Numbered from the stretch's first letter, positions 31,801 to 41,513 are shown. The stretch is 64,000 nucleotides of DNA from Prevotella sp. E2-28 (GCF_022024055.1 NZ_CP091788.1:1550001-1614000), one strand, 5' to 3'. The notes: generated from the sequence alone by a model not told the origin. Numbers and translations: made by a program.

Positions 31801-33178
31801 TGATATTCTGATAGGGATATGACTTATATTCAAAGTTCTTGACCTCTCCTTCAGCAGTGATATTATCTGTTGTACCACTCACTTTGATTTGGGTTGCCAG
31901 TTTGCCGAAATCAGGATTGTTGAGCACCTTTCCCAGCATGAACGACTCTGTGTTCAGATGACCATCGAAATGCTTATCCTTATCGAGCGAGAACTGCAGT
32001 ACAGCATTTCCTACGCCAGCATGAATATCTGCATTCGACTTGACGGTACCCTTTTCGTTCCTGCTGACCATACCGTTGATATGAACATCTCCCAGTCGCA
32101 ATAGTTCGTCAGGTATCTGATTGAAAGACTGCTTACACTGTTGGAGCAGTGCATGCGAGATGTGTATATTGGGAATATCTACATGGCCCAGTATCTGTTT
32201 GCTGATATTGTTGGCATAACCCTTTGCCTGCAGTTCCAGAGAATGGTCACTGGAGGTGATAGACAACTTGGGGCAGTTGACAGCATCAGCAGAACCACTG
32301 ACCGTACTTTCAAACTTAAACGTCTGCGGGAACGACTGCAGTTCAGGCATGAAGCACTTCAGGTCTGTGAGTACCAATGAGGGCGCATGGATAGCAGCCT
32401 GATACTGAATAGACTCCATTAGATGCTCACTGTCGTAGGTGGCGCAGATAGAGTCAAAATTAATCTCTGAGTGAGGCAGTTGGAGCTTGAATTCCTTGAC
32501 TCGTGCTTCACGGTTGTTAGCCTCTAACCTCAATGACAGACGATCCACCTGAAGACCAGAAACCTCCTTGAAAGCCAGTCGCTTGACGTTCACATTGAGG
32601 GAGTCTGATTGTAACTCCTTTAGTATGATATGTGCGCTTATATCGCTCACTCTCAGATGCTTAGTGTTAAACTGTTGAGGTGTTTGTATAATGTCTCTCT
32701 GGTCGTAAGTAACGCTGGAGTGACGGATAATCAGTGAGTTGATACGCAGGTTCAATGAGCTGTTACTCGTTGTGTCCTGAGAAGCCAGAGAATCGAGCAC
32801 GAACTGGAAGTTAGGTGCTGATAGCGAGTCGGTCTTGTAGAGCATGGCATGAGTGCCGAAGAGCTGTGCCGACGAGATAGAGATGCGTCCTTTAGCCAAG
32901 GGAAGAAACTCAATCTTTGCCGTCAAGCGACCTACTCGCAACATCTCCTCCTGCGCCTGATCGTACACGAGTACATCATCAAGTATCAGACGGTTGGGGA
33001 ATCCCAGTTCCACACGACTGATATTGACCTCCGTACCCAGTTCATCAGAAAGGGCACTGGCAACCTGCTTACCAAGGAATTCCTGAGTGCATGAAAGGTG
33101 AATAAGTATTACAAAACCGACGTAAAGAGCCAGCAAGCTCCATACGCACCAATTGATGATATGTTTGAGTTTATTCAC
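28808..33178 (-). CDS. tamB: TamB-family translocation and assembly module protein
   Basis: At about 1456 residues this is a typical TamB: an N-terminal membrane anchor (HIINWCVWSLLALYVGFVILI), a very long repetitive beta-rich middle with AsmA-like starts (SDELGTEVNISRVELGFPNRL), and the C-terminal DUF490 domain (YGITIQNIIKKNFVFQNGGTI ... SFLSGTVSSQINEVLSQII). TamB bridges the inner and outer membranes and moves phospholipid and outer-membrane proteins. The GTG at 33178, preceded by AGAAAAGG, is taken as start; the longer TTG start lies inside the -7 box. It is divergent from the nqr operon. Confidence 0.9.
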   Translation of the reverse strand: MNKLKHIINWCVWSLLALYVGFVILIHLSCTQEFLGKQVASALSDELGTEVNISRVELGFPNRLILDDVLVYDQAQEEMLRVGRLTAKIEFLPLAKGRISISSAQLFGTHAMLYKTDSLSAPNFQFVLDSLASQDTTSNSSLNLRINSLIIRHSSVTYDQRDIIQTPQQFNTKHLRVSDISAHIILKELQSDSLNVNVKRLAFKEVSGLQVDRLSLRLEANNREARVKEFKLQLPHSEINFDSICATYDSEHLMESIQYQAAIHAPSLVLTDLKCFMPELQSFPQTFKFESTVSGSADAVNCPKLSITSSDHSLELQAKGYANNISKQILGHVDIPNIHISHALLQQCKQSFNQIPDELLRLGDVHINGMVSRNEKGTVKSNADIHAGVGNAVLQFSLDKDKHFDGHLNTESFMLGKVLNNPDFGKLATQIKVSGTTDNITAEGEVKNFEYKSYPYQNINLSATYQKGDVYAVLQVDDPNVQAALSGELRKSQRSTVKLSGYIKDMKPKALNLSDQWGETKFSTSIDADFIASKLNDAEGSLILDDFEMQDIDSLGSYYHMDNLQIKSGYTEGKHFLHMEGDMGEADIIGNFDWNTLPQSFINYVASKLPTLPSLPKATKTTDNDFEIRLMLTDTDWMQKLLGVPLSIERPLELNASIDDKNKLLDVQGELPMFTYNGSRYQNATVNISTKKDTLDFQLNVKKMMEEGGEMDLMLSGNAAVNLLNTSLHWDHMDFMEPDKSTNGTINTITQLYTNEEDKAEAHIRVLPSMVMIGERPWNLEPSDIIYSAKHLMVDHFAINHNRQHLIIDGVASESPLEALTIDLREFDVAYILNLVDFHSVSFEGNASGIATVKGAFGDFEASTDLTVDDFRFETGRMGTLIANAEWNKEKQQIDIEAVADNGTESQTIINGYVSPVREDINLDIQANGTSIEFCRSFTSSFLHGVEGKAYGHVVLYGPLSELNLTGEIVADGKATVTALNTTYTLQKDTVHLIPNRIIFDHCQIADREGHTGIVNGNINHQNFSNFTFDVDIEAQNLLAYDFPDFNGDIICGTVYATGSADLHGRPGEVVINCFATPEPRSVFAYNATNPDAISRQEFITWNNEYSIQQQEKRKQETADLASATNIYINFNIDATPTGTLKILMDATTNDYITLNGNGAIKASFHNKGPFHMFGTYTVESGTYGITIQNIIKKNFVFQNGGTIIFGGDPFNANLNLQAQYTVNGVSLSDLNLGNTFGSNTVRVNCLMNIQGTPGAPHVEFDFELPTVNAEENQMIRSVIASEQEMNQQVLYLLGIGRFYTQGANNAQSQEYGQTQLAMQSFLSGTVSSQINEVLSQIIKSNDWNFGANISTGNEGWHNAEYEGLVSGRMLNNRLLINGQFGYRDNATQATPSFIGDFDIQYLLNPNGNLAVKVYNQTNDRYFTRSSLNTQGVGLIMKKDFNGIRELFQWKKQKKN

Positions 33179-33232
33179 CTTTTCTGTCAAATCCAGTTGG
33201 CAATTGTAAATACACTGCCAAAAAATTATGTG

Positions 33233-33240
33233 CAAATTTA
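33233..33240 (-). promoter_or_regulatory. tamB -7 box
   Basis: The minus strand reads TAAATTTG 54 bases before the GTG start. It overlaps the TTG that would give a longer reading frame, which argues against that start. Confidence 0.65.
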
Positions 33241-33304
33241 CTACAAAAGATTGGATTCTGTGTTTTTTCCAACATCTTTTCTTCTCTCTTATCCTAATTT
33301 TTAT

Positions 33305-33312
33305 TAATTTTG
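33305..33312 (+). promoter_or_regulatory. nqr operon -7 box
   Basis: TAATTTTG matches the consensus and lies 36 bases before the nqrA ATG at 33349. It drives the whole nqrABCDEF transcript, which has no other evident promoter. Confidence 0.75.
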
Positions 33313-33348
33313 CAGCCTAAAAGGAACAATCAAACCAATTTTTTCAAT

Positions 33349-34704
33349 ATGGCAAATGTTATTAGGCTACGTAAAGGCTTAGACATTCACCTTCAAGGAA
33401 AAGCTGAGGAAACGAAAATGAACCTCAAATCGAACGGGCATTTCGCATTAGTGCCTGACGATTTTGAAGGCGTCGTTCCCAAGGTCGTTGTCCGTGAAGG
33501 TGACATTGTTAAAGCCGGGGATGCTTTGTTTGTAAACAAGCTCTATCCCGAAGTTCGTTTCGCCTCGCCTGTCAGTGGTAAAGTAACTGCTGTGGAGCGT
33601 GGCGAACGTCGTAAAGTGCTTTGCGTTAAGGTGGAAGCCGACGCTGAGCAGCAGTATGTGGATTTTGGTAAGAAGGATGTGTCGTCACTAGACGGTAAGG
33701 CCGTTGTTGACGCTCTCCTTGAGGCAGGTCTCTTTGGTTATATCAACCAGCTGCCTTATGCTATTTCCACTAATCCTTCTGTGATGCCGAAGTCAATCTT
33801 CGTGTCAGCACTGCGCGACAAACCATTGGCTGGTAGTTTTGAGTTTGAAGTGAAGGATCAGGTGGTAGATTTTCAGACTGGTCTTATCGCTCTGTCGAAG
33901 ATTGCAAAGACCTATGTGGGCTTTGGCGAGGATTCGGCTCTCCTTCCTGAACTCTCAGCTGTTGATAACCTGGAGTTCAATGTGTTCAAGGGTAAGTGTC
34001 CTGCAGGTAACGTAGGCGTACAGGTCAACCACATTGACCCAGTAAACAAGGGTGAGGTGGTTTGGACTATCGGTGACCCCTCTGTGGTGCTGTTCATTGG
34101 TCGCCTCTTTAACACTGGTAAGGTGAACCTGAGTCGTACAGTAGCACTCTGTGGTAGTGAGGTGAAGAAACCCTGCTACGTGGATATGCTGGTAGGCGAG
34201 GAGCTCTCTACGCTGCTCAGCAACAGTTATGAGGCTGATCACTCTGTGCGTATTATTAATGGTAACGTGCTGACGGGTACTGTAACTACAAAGGACGGCT
34301 ACCTGGGTGCACACACCAGTGAGATTACAGTGATTCCTGAGGGTGACGACAATAACGAGATGCTGGGATGGATTATGCCCCGCTTCGGACAGTTCTCAGT
34401 GAACCGCAGTTATTTCTCTTGGCTCTTCGGCAAGAAGGCATACGCACTGGATGCCCGTGTGAAGGGTGGTGAGCGCCACATGATTATGAGTGGTGAGTAC
34501 GACAAGGTGCTGCCTATGGATATCTATGGTGAATACCTCATCAAGGCTATCATTGCTGGCGACATTGACAAGATGGAGCAGTTGGGTATCTACGAGGTTT
34601 CTCCTGAGGACTTTGCTCTGGCTGAGTTTGTTGACTCTTCTAAGTTGGAACTCCAGCGCATCGTTCGCGAGGGATTGAATAATTTACGTAAAGAAAACGC
34701 ATAA
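33349..34704 (+). CDS. nqrA: Na+-translocating NADH:quinone reductase subunit A
   Basis: The 451-residue subunit is soluble and binds quinone at the cytoplasmic face of Na+-NQR. It matches the family from its start (VIRLRKGLDIHLQGKAE) through the barrel-sandwich domain (VVPKVVVREGDIVKAGDALF) to the end (REGLNNLRKENA). The ATG at 33349 was chosen because the longer frame begins inside the promoter. It opens a gap-free six-gene operon in canonical order. Confidence 0.97.
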   Translation: MANVIRLRKGLDIHLQGKAEETKMNLKSNGHFALVPDDFEGVVPKVVVREGDIVKAGDALFVNKLYPEVRFASPVSGKVTAVERGERRKVLCVKVEADAEQQYVDFGKKDVSSLDGKAVVDALLEAGLFGYINQLPYAISTNPSVMPKSIFVSALRDKPLAGSFEFEVKDQVVDFQTGLIALSKIAKTYVGFGEDSALLPELSAVDNLEFNVFKGKCPAGNVGVQVNHIDPVNKGEVVWTIGDPSVVLFIGRLFNTGKVNLSRTVALCGSEVKKPCYVDMLVGEELSTLLSNSYEADHSVRIINGNVLTGTVTTKDGYLGAHTSEITVIPEGDDNNEMLGWIMPRFGQFSVNRSYFSWLFGKKAYALDARVKGGERHMIMSGEYDKVLPMDIYGEYLIKAIIAGDIDKMEQLGIYEVSPEDFALAEFVDSSKLELQRIVREGLNNLRKENA

Positions 34705-34709
34705 CGACG

Positions 34710-35852
34710 ATGAAAGCACTAAGAAATTATCTCGATAAGATAAAGCCTTCCTTTGAGAAGGATGGCAAACTGCACGCTTTCCGTAGCCTCTTCGATGGTT
34801 TTGAGACCTTCCTCTTCGTGCCTAACACAACGGCAAAGAAGGGTGTTCACATCCATGATGCTATCGACTCGAAGCGTATTATGAGTATGGTGGTCATTGC
34901 TTTGATGCCTGCTTTGCTCTTTGGTATGTATAATGTAGGTTATCAGAACGCACTGGCTTCAGGCATTGATGCTACATGCATGGATATGTTTATCTATGGT
35001 ATGCTGGCTGTGCTGCCAAAGATCCTCGTTTCTTACGTTGTAGGTCTGGGTATTGAGTTTGCCTGGGCACAGTGGAAGGGTGAGGAGATTCAGGAGGGCT
35101 TCCTCGTGAGTGGTATTCTGATTCCCCTGATTGTTCCTGTGAACCTGCCTTTGTGGATGCTCGCTATCGCAGTGGCTTTCGCTGTGATTATCGGTAAGGA
35201 AATCTTTGGTGGTACAGGTATGAACATCTTCAACCCCGCTTTGATGGCTCGTGCCTTCCTCTTCTTTGCTTATCCTCAGAAGATGACGGGCGACCAGGCT
35301 TGGATTTCTGACAGTCCTATCTTCGGCTTCGGAGGTCAGGTTGCTGATGGCTTCTCTGGTGCTACACCGCTGGCTAACCTCAGCGAATACACCTTCACGA
35401 TGGATGCTGTCTATGGTTTGATTCCCGGTTCTATTGGTGAGACCTCTGTTATCGCCATTGCTATTGGTGCTGTGATTCTGCTCTGCACAGGCATTGCTTC
35501 TTGGAAGATTATGCTGAGTGTCTTTGCAGGTGGTATCCTGACAGGCCTGTTGTTTGAGAACCTTGAGATGACACCTATCCACTGGTACGAACACATCGCC
35601 CTGGGTGGCTTCTGCTTTGGTGCTGTATTTATGGCTACCGACCCTGTTACCTCAAGTCGTACAGAGTGTGGTAAGTGGATTTATGGTTTCATGATTGGTG
35701 TCGTAGCTATCGTGGTGCGCGTGATGAACCCAGGCTTCCCCGAGGGCATGATGCTGGCTATCCTGCTGATGAACATGTTTGCACCTGCCATCGACTACTT
35801 CGTGGTAGATCGTAATATTTCAAAACGTTTGAAGAGAGGAGGTACAAAATGA
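34710..35852 (+). CDS. nqrB: Na+-NQR subunit B
   Basis: The 380-residue membrane subunit carries covalent FMN on the Thr of DGFSGATPLANL (about 213-224) and forms part of the sodium path. About ten hydrophobic spans follow a soluble start. SKRIMSMVVIALMPALLFGMY, FGGTGMNIFNPALMARAFLFF and GAVFMATDPVTSS are conserved in the family. The nqrC start overlaps its stop (ATGA), so translation is coupled. Confidence 0.97.
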   Translation: MKALRNYLDKIKPSFEKDGKLHAFRSLFDGFETFLFVPNTTAKKGVHIHDAIDSKRIMSMVVIALMPALLFGMYNVGYQNALASGIDATCMDMFIYGMLAVLPKILVSYVVGLGIEFAWAQWKGEEIQEGFLVSGILIPLIVPVNLPLWMLAIAVAFAVIIGKEIFGGTGMNIFNPALMARAFLFFAYPQKMTGDQAWISDSPIFGFGGQVADGFSGATPLANLSEYTFTMDAVYGLIPGSIGETSVIAIAIGAVILLCTGIASWKIMLSVFAGGILTGLLFENLEMTPIHWYEHIALGGFCFGAVFMATDPVTSSRTECGKWIYGFMIGVVAIVVRVMNPGFPEGMMLAILLMNMFAPAIDYFVVDRNISKRLKRGGTK

Positions 35853-36463
35853 AACTGAATACAAACAGCAACGCGTACATTATTATTTATAGCGCGATAA
35901 TGGTGCTTATTGTGGCTTTCTTGCTGGCTTTCGTTTCTCAGACGCTGAAGCCCATGCAGGATGCTAACGTAGCCCTTGATACTGAGAAGCAGATCCTGAA
36001 CTCGCTGAACCTGCGTGGTCTGAGCGATGAAGAGGCTCATGCTACTTACGAGAAGATTGTGAAGTATGACGAGGCACAGAAGGTTTATGTCTGCACCCTC
36101 GAGAATGGTGATGTGAAGTATGTGCTCCCCTTGAAGGGTCAGGGCATGTGGGGTGGCATCAGCTGCTTCCTGGCTATCGACAGCGACAAGAATACTGTCT
36201 ATGGCGCTTATTTCAACCATGAGAGTGAGACTGCCGGTCTGGGTGCTGAGATTAAGGACAATGCCGATTGGCAGGCTAAGTTCCAGGGGAAGAAGATCTT
36301 TGCTGATGAGACGAAAGAGACGCTTGCCCTCTCTGTGGAAAAGAACGTCAACAACGAGACAACGGTAGATGCTGTTACCGGTGCTACTGTCACCTCTACA
36401 GCTGTGAGCAAGATGCTGCAGGAGCAGTTGGCCAAGTATCAGGACTTCCTCCTCAGCGAATAA
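35849..36463 (+). CDS. nqrC: Na+-NQR subunit C
   Basis: The 204-residue subunit has one N-terminal transmembrane helix (AYIIIYSAIMVLIVAFLLAF) and the covalent FMN-attachment motif DAVTGATVTSTAVS near the C-terminus, where the flavin is linked to Thr. PLKGQGMWGGISCFLAID and GAYFNHESETAGLGAEI are family stretches. The flavin transferase ApbE that installs the FMN is not encoded in the window. Confidence 0.97.
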   Translation: MKLNTNSNAYIIIYSAIMVLIVAFLLAFVSQTLKPMQDANVALDTEKQILNSLNLRGLSDEEAHATYEKIVKYDEAQKVYVCTLENGDVKYVLPLKGQGMWGGISCFLAIDSDKNTVYGAYFNHESETAGLGAEIKDNADWQAKFQGKKIFADETKETLALSVEKNVNNETTVDAVTGATVTSTAVSKMLQEQLAKYQDFLLSE

Positions 36464-36502
36464 TATTTTAATTTTTAAATTCTTAAATTTTTAAATTTAA
36501 AT

Positions 36503-37111
36503 ATGGCATTATTCAGTAAACAAAATAAAGAGGCGTTCACCAATCCGTTGAACCTCGATCACCCCATTCTGGTGCAGGTGCTGGGTATCTGCTCGGCATT
36601 GGCTGTGACCAGTCAGTTGAAGCCTGCTATCGTGATGGGTCTTGCTGTTACGGTGATTACGGCTTTTGCTAATGTGATTATTTCTATTCTCCGCAACACC
36701 ATCCCCAACCGCATTCGTATCGTGGTGCAGTTGGTGGTTGTGGCAGCGCTGGTAACTATCGTTTCTCAGATTCTGAAGGCCTTCGTCTATGACGTCAGCG
36801 TACAGCTCTCAGTGTATGTAGGTCTGATTATTACCAACTGTATCCTGATGGGTCGTTTGGAAGCATTCGCTATGCAGAACAAGCCCTGGCCTTCATTCCT
36901 CGATGGTGTAGGTAATGGTATCGGCTATGCCATGATTCTGATTATCGTGGGTGCTGTGCGTGAGTTCTTTGGACGCGGTTCGCTGCTGGGCTTCCAGATT
37001 ATCGATTGCAAGGACTTTAATAACGGTATGATGACTATGCCTGCTATGGCTTTGATTCTGGTGGGAATCGTCATCTGGATTCATAGAGCATATTTTTATA
37101 AGGAGAAATAA
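36503..37111 (+). CDS. nqrD: Na+-NQR subunit D
   Basis: The 202-residue membrane subunit has six hydrophobic spans and the two Cys segments that bind the intramembrane [2Fe-2S] cluster with NqrE ([12 protein letters not shown] and [13 protein letters not shown]). [13 protein letters not shown] at the start is normal. It follows nqrC after a short AT-rich gap and is followed by nqrE after five bases. Confidence 0.97.
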   Translation: MALFSKQNKEAFTNPLNLDHPILVQVLGICSALAVTSQLKPAIVMGLAVTVITAFANVIISILRNTIPNRIRIVVQLVVVAALVTIVSQILKAFVYDVSVQLSVYVGLIITNCILMGRLEAFAMQNKPWPSFLDGVGNGIGYAMILIIVGAVREFFGRGSLLGFQIIDCKDFNNGMMTMPAMALILVGIVIWIHRAYFYKEK

Positions 37112-37116
37112 GAATT

Positions 37117-37740
37117 ATGGAACACGCAATAAGTTTATTCTTTAGGTCGATTTTCGTCGACAACATGATATTCGCGTTCTTCCTTGGTATGTGCTCATTC
37201 CTGGCCGTATCAAAGAATGTGAAGACATCACTGGGACTTGGACTTGCAGTTACCTTCGTACTGCTGGTTACTGTACCTGTTGACTATCTGCTCCAGACTA
37301 AGGTGCTCTCTGAGAATGGCATCTTCGGCATGGACCTCTCGTATCTCTCGTTCATCCTTTTCATCGCCGTCATTGCAGGTATCGTGCAGTTGGTGGAGAT
37401 GATTGTAGAGAAGTACTCTCCCTCGCTCTATGCCGCACTGGGTATCTTCCTCCCTCTGATTGCCGTGAACTGTGCCATCATGGGTGCTTCACTGTTCATG
37501 CAGCAGCGCATCCTGCTTGATCCCTCTGAGACGAAGGCTATCACCAGTGTTGCTGATGCCTTGGTTTACGCATTGGGTTCTGGTATTGGTTGGACATTGG
37601 CTATCGTGGCTATGGGTGCCATTCGTGAGAAAATGCAGTATAGTGATGTTCCCAAGCCCCTGCAGGGTCTTGGCATCACCTTCATCACCGTGGGTCTGAT
37701 GGCTATGGCGATGATGTGTTTCAGTGGTCTTAAAATCTAA
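37117..37740 (+). CDS. nqrE: Na+-NQR subunit E
   Basis: The 207-residue subunit is the homologous partner of NqrD with inverted topology: [21 protein letters not shown] and [12 protein letters not shown] hold the Cys ligands of the shared cluster. About six membrane spans are seen. The end, [18 protein letters not shown], is conserved. Confidence 0.97.
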   Translation: MEHAISLFFRSIFVDNMIFAFFLGMCSFLAVSKNVKTSLGLGLAVTFVLLVTVPVDYLLQTKVLSENGIFGMDLSYLSFILFIAVIAGIVQLVEMIVEKYSPSLYAALGIFLPLIAVNCAIMGASLFMQQRILLDPSETKAITSVADALVYALGSGIGWTLAIVAMGAIREKMQYSDVPKPLQGLGITFITVGLMAMAMMCFSGLKI

Positions 37741-37752
37741 GAGGAGGGCGTT

Positions 37753-39015
37753 ATGTTTATAGTAAATAGTATCATCGTTTTCCTGGTGACGATCATTGCT
37801 ATCGTCATCATCCTGCTCGTTGCGAAGAAATACCTTTCTCCCAGCGGTAACGTGAATATCACAGTAAATGGTGACAGGGTACTCAACGTGCCTCAGGGTA
37901 ACAACCTGATGGCTACCCTTAACGAGAATGGCATCTTCCTGCCTTCTGCCTGTGGTGGTAAGGCCTCTTGTGGACAGTGTAAGGTACAGGTGCTCGAAGG
38001 TGGTGGCGAGATTCTCGATAGTGAAAAACCTCACTTCACTCGTAAGCAGATTAAGGACCACTGGCGCCTGGGTTGCCAGTGCAAGGTGAAGGGCGACCTG
38101 AAGATTCATGTTGATGAGTCTATCCTGGGCGTTAAGGAGTACGAGTGTACCGTTATCTCAAATAAGAACGTGGCTACCTTCATTAAGGAGTTCAAGGTAC
38201 AGCTGCCTGCTGGTGCTCACATGGACTTCCTGCCTGGTTCTTATGCTCAGATCCGTATTCCTAAGTTCGATTGCATCGACTACGATAAGGACTTCGACAA
38301 GAGCCTGATTGGTGATGAGTATCTGCCCGCGTGGGAGAAGTTCGGACTGTTCCCCTTGAAGTGTAAGAACCCCGAGGACACTATCCGTGCTTACTCAATG
38401 GCCAACTATCCTGCTGAGGGTGATGTGTTCATGTTGACTGTTCGTATCGCAACACCTCCCTTCAAGGCCGATCGTAGTGGCTTCATGGATGTGAACCCAG
38501 GTATCGCTTCATCTTACATCTTCTCACTGAAACCTGGCGACAAGGTGATTATGAGTGGTCCTTTTGGTGACTTCCACCCACACTTCGACTCTAAGAAGGA
38601 GATGATTTGGGTTGGTGGTGGTGCCGGTATGGCTCCTCTGCGTGCACAGATTATGCACATGACAAAGACACTGCACACTACCGATCGCGAGATGCACTAC
38701 TTCTATGGTGCTCGTGCGCTGAACGAGGTGTTCTATCTTGAGGACTTCCTCGGCTTGGAGAAGGAGTATCCTAACTTCCACTTCCACCTGGCTCTGGACC
38801 GTCCTGATCCTGCTGCTGATGCAGCAGGTGTGAAGTACACCCCAGGCTTTGTTCACAATGTGATGTACGAGACATACCTGAAGGACCACGAGGCTCCTGA
38901 GGATATCGAGTACTACATGTGTGGTCCTGGCCCCATGTCGAAGGCTGTGGTATCAATGCTCGACTCTCTCGGCGTAGATCCCGAGTCAATCATGTACGAT
39001 AACTTCGGAGGATAA
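37753..39015 (+). CDS. nqrF: Na+-NQR subunit F (NADH dehydrogenase)
   Basis: The 420-residue subunit takes electrons from NADH. An N-terminal helix is followed by a ferredoxin domain with a [2Fe-2S] Cys set (SACGGKASCGQCKV ... LGCQCK), an FAD domain with RAYSMANYP, and an NADH domain with MIWVGGGAGMAPLRAQI and the end GPGPMSKAVVSMLDSLG. All are in family order. It is the last gene of the operon, followed by a terminator. Confidence 0.97.
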   Translation: MFIVNSIIVFLVTIIAIVIILLVAKKYLSPSGNVNITVNGDRVLNVPQGNNLMATLNENGIFLPSACGGKASCGQCKVQVLEGGGEILDSEKPHFTRKQIKDHWRLGCQCKVKGDLKIHVDESILGVKEYECTVISNKNVATFIKEFKVQLPAGAHMDFLPGSYAQIRIPKFDCIDYDKDFDKSLIGDEYLPAWEKFGLFPLKCKNPEDTIRAYSMANYPAEGDVFMLTVRIATPPFKADRSGFMDVNPGIASSYIFSLKPGDKVIMSGPFGDFHPHFDSKKEMIWVGGGAGMAPLRAQIMHMTKTLHTTDREMHYFYGARALNEVFYLEDFLGLEKEYPNFHFHLALDRPDPAADAAGVKYTPGFVHNVMYETYLKDHEAPEDIEYYMCGPGPMSKAVVSMLDSLGVDPESIMYDNFGG

Positions 39016-39035
39016 TACACCTCTCGTTATAACAA

Positions 39036-39070
39036 GAAAAAGGCACCCGATTCTTTCGAGTGCCTTTTCT
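39036..39070. terminator. Bidirectional terminator between nqrF and the GH3 gene
   Basis: AGAAAAAGGCACCCGA pairs with TCGAGTGCCTTTTCT. A- and T-runs on each side make it suitable for both converging transcripts. Confidence 0.85.
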
Positions 39071-39090
39071 TATTTTCTATCGTTCTTACT

Positions 39091-41394
39091 TTATAATACT
39101 GTCAAGGTTTTCTTTTTAACATCACGACTGTTGGGACCTATCATGATGTCAAAGTCGCCTGGTTCGATGACCTCATTGAGATTATAATCATAGAACTTTA
39201 AGAGGTCGGGGGTGATAGTGAAGGTGACTGTCTGAGACTCACCAGCATTCAGATGGATGCGCTGGAAGCCCTTCAATTCCTTCACAGGACGACTGATAGA
39301 TGCTACGACATCACGGATGTAAAGTTGTACCACCTCATCAGCATCATAACTCCCAGTGTTCTTTACAGTGACAGACGCTGTGATAGTGCCGTCGGCATTC
39401 ATCTGATGGCTGCTGAGTGTGATATCACTATATTCGAATGAGGTGTAGGACAGCCCATAACCAAAGGGATAGAGTGGCTCGTTGCGTACATCGAGGTAGT
39501 TGCTCTGATACTTAAAGAACTTCTGAGTACCTTCTTCTACAGGGCGACCAGTGTTCAGGTGATTATAATAGACGGGAATCTGACCAGTGTTCTGAGGCAT
39601 TGACGTGGTAAGTTTGCCTGAGGGCGACTTATCGCCAAACAACACATCACAGATGGCATCGCCCGTCTCTGAGCCAGCAAACCAAACATTCAGAATGGCA
39701 GGAAGATGCTGTTGTTCCCAAATTAAGACAGTGGGACGTCCTGCGAAATTCAGCAATACTATGGGCTTGCCAAGTTTCAGCAGTTCTTCCAGAAGCTCAT
39801 GCTGAACATCAAAGAGCTCCAAGTTGCTACGACTGGCACACTCACCGCTCATCTCCTGCAGTTCACCCATAGCACATACAATGACATCAGCCTTGCGGGC
39901 AGTCTCTATTGCCTGCTGTTTCAGTTGGTCATCATCGCCACGGGGAATAGTGCGACTGAAGGAACCATCGGCCTGCAGCACAGCGTCGCGACAGATATTA
40001 CTTCCCTGAGCGTAGAGTAGGGTAGCCTTGCCCTTCAAGGCACGTTCCATACCTTCGCGAAGCGTAGGATACTGATAGGTGGCAGTGGGAGCCCAAGAGC
40101 CAGGAATATTGTTCTTTGAGTCAGCCAGAGGGCCGATGAGTGCTATGGTGCCTTGTTTCTTGAGTGGCAGCAGACCGTCATTCTTCAGCAGGACAAAAGT
40201 CTCGGCAGCTAAGTTACGGGCAGCCAGACGATGTTCAGGGGTATAGATGTCGGTAGCACGGCGCTTCTTGTCACAATACCTATAAGGATCAGCAAAGAGA
40301 CCTAATTTATACTTTGCTTCAAGCACACGGCGACAAGCCTGATCAATATCGTCCATAGAGATTTTTCCCTCTTGGAGAGATTTTTCGAGCGTAGCAGTAA
40401 ACGCCTCTGAACACATATCCATATCGGTTCCAGCCTTCAGAGCCAGTGCTGCCACCTGCTGCTGATTACCCAGTCCGTGGTTCATCATCTCATTGATAGC
40501 ACCATAGTCGGTAACCAAAAAGCCATCGAACTTCCATTGATGGCGCAATACGTCAGTAAGCAACCACTTATTAGCTGTGGCGGGTATGTAGTCAACGGTG
40601 TTAAACGATGACATAACACTGCCTACACCTGCCTCAATAGCAGCTTTATAAGGTGGGAAATACTGGTTGTACATGCGTACGCGACTCATATCTACTGTGT
40701 TGTAATCACGTCCTGCCTCAGACGCACCATAAAGGGCGTAGTGCTTCAGACAAGCAAGCATGTTGACCTTTGACAATTGAGAGTTGGCATCAGGGGTGCC
40801 CTGATAACCTCGTACCATAGCTTCTGCAATACGTGAGCCAAGGAATGGGTCTTCACCAGCCCCCTCAGCTACGCGTCCCCAACGAGGGTCAACACAGATA
40901 TCAACCATAGGGCTGTAAGTCCAACTGAGTCCGTCGGCAGTAGCTTCCTTAGCTGCTATGCGGGCACTCTGCTCAATGGCAGGGATATCCCAAGAACAGG
41001 ACAATGCCAGGGGGATGGGGAAGATAGTCTCGTAGCCGTGAATGACGTCCATGCCGAAAATCAGTGGAATACCCAAGCGTGACTCTTCGACAGCCATCTT
41101 CTGGAGTTTCAGGATATGGTCAACTCCCTTCAGATTGAGAATAGCACTCAGGCGTCCCTGACGAATAGATTCACTGATAGGGCTGTTTTCAGAGATACCC
41201 GTCTGGATATCTCCTGAAGGCAGAAGGTTCAGTTGTCCAATCTTCTCCTGCACGGTCATCTTACTCATGAGTTCACTGACAAACTCATTCATAGGCTTCA
41301 GCGGTTGCTCTGCCTTTTTCTTGTTCTTTGCAGCGATGCCCGTTGATATACAGAGCGTCATCGCCATCATTAATGCTAATCTTTTCATTCCCAT
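39091..41394 (-). CDS. bglX: Glycoside hydrolase family 3 beta-glucosidase
   Basis: The 767-residue enzyme has a signal peptide (MKRLALMMAMTLCISTGIAA), the N-terminal GH3 barrel (LIFGMDVIHGYETIFPIPLAL; WTYSPMVDICVDPRWGRVAEGAGEDPFL), and the nucleophile Asp in GFLVTDYGAINEM. The second domain (LIGPLADSKNNIPGSW) and a C-terminal fibronectin III-like domain (VTVKNTGSYDADEVVQLYI) complete the BglX form. It splits beta-glucosides in the periplasm. It is a single-gene unit with its own promoter. Confidence 0.93.
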   Translation of the reverse strand: MGMKRLALMMAMTLCISTGIAAKNKKKAEQPLKPMNEFVSELMSKMTVQEKIGQLNLLPSGDIQTGISENSPISESIRQGRLSAILNLKGVDHILKLQKMAVEESRLGIPLIFGMDVIHGYETIFPIPLALSCSWDIPAIEQSARIAAKEATADGLSWTYSPMVDICVDPRWGRVAEGAGEDPFLGSRIAEAMVRGYQGTPDANSQLSKVNMLACLKHYALYGASEAGRDYNTVDMSRVRMYNQYFPPYKAAIEAGVGSVMSSFNTVDYIPATANKWLLTDVLRHQWKFDGFLVTDYGAINEMMNHGLGNQQQVAALALKAGTDMDMCSEAFTATLEKSLQEGKISMDDIDQACRRVLEAKYKLGLFADPYRYCDKKRRATDIYTPEHRLAARNLAAETFVLLKNDGLLPLKKQGTIALIGPLADSKNNIPGSWAPTATYQYPTLREGMERALKGKATLLYAQGSNICRDAVLQADGSFSRTIPRGDDDQLKQQAIETARKADVIVCAMGELQEMSGECASRSNLELFDVQHELLEELLKLGKPIVLLNFAGRPTVLIWEQQHLPAILNVWFAGSETGDAICDVLFGDKSPSGKLTTSMPQNTGQIPVYYNHLNTGRPVEEGTQKFFKYQSNYLDVRNEPLYPFGYGLSYTSFEYSDITLSSHQMNADGTITASVTVKNTGSYDADEVVQLYIRDVVASISRPVKELKGFQRIHLNAGESQTVTFTITPDLLKFYDYNLNEVIEPGDFDIMIGPNSRDVKKKTLTVL

Positions 41395-41413
41395 TTATGG
41401 TTAATATGTGGTG

Positions 41414-41421
41414 CAAATATA
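41414..41421 (-). promoter_or_regulatory. bglX -7 box
   Basis: The minus strand reads TATATTTG about 20 bases before the ATG. Confidence 0.65.
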
Positions 41422-41505
41422 GGGAAAATCCCATAATTATCAGCATGATTTGATGTAGTTTTAAGTGATTTTAGTGAAAAGTTTGGACGGGTGATGAATT
41501 TTGAC

Positions 41506-41513
41506 TAACTTTG
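41506..41513 (+). promoter_or_regulatory. -7 box of the DUF4886 gene
   Basis: TAACTTTG lies 26 bases before the ATG and is an exact consensus match, with TTTTG further upstream. Confidence 0.7.

Noticed and set aside
33179..33235. Longer start of the TamB-like gene
   Set aside because: The TTG lies inside the -7 box; the GTG at 33178 has a better leader and directly precedes the membrane anchor.
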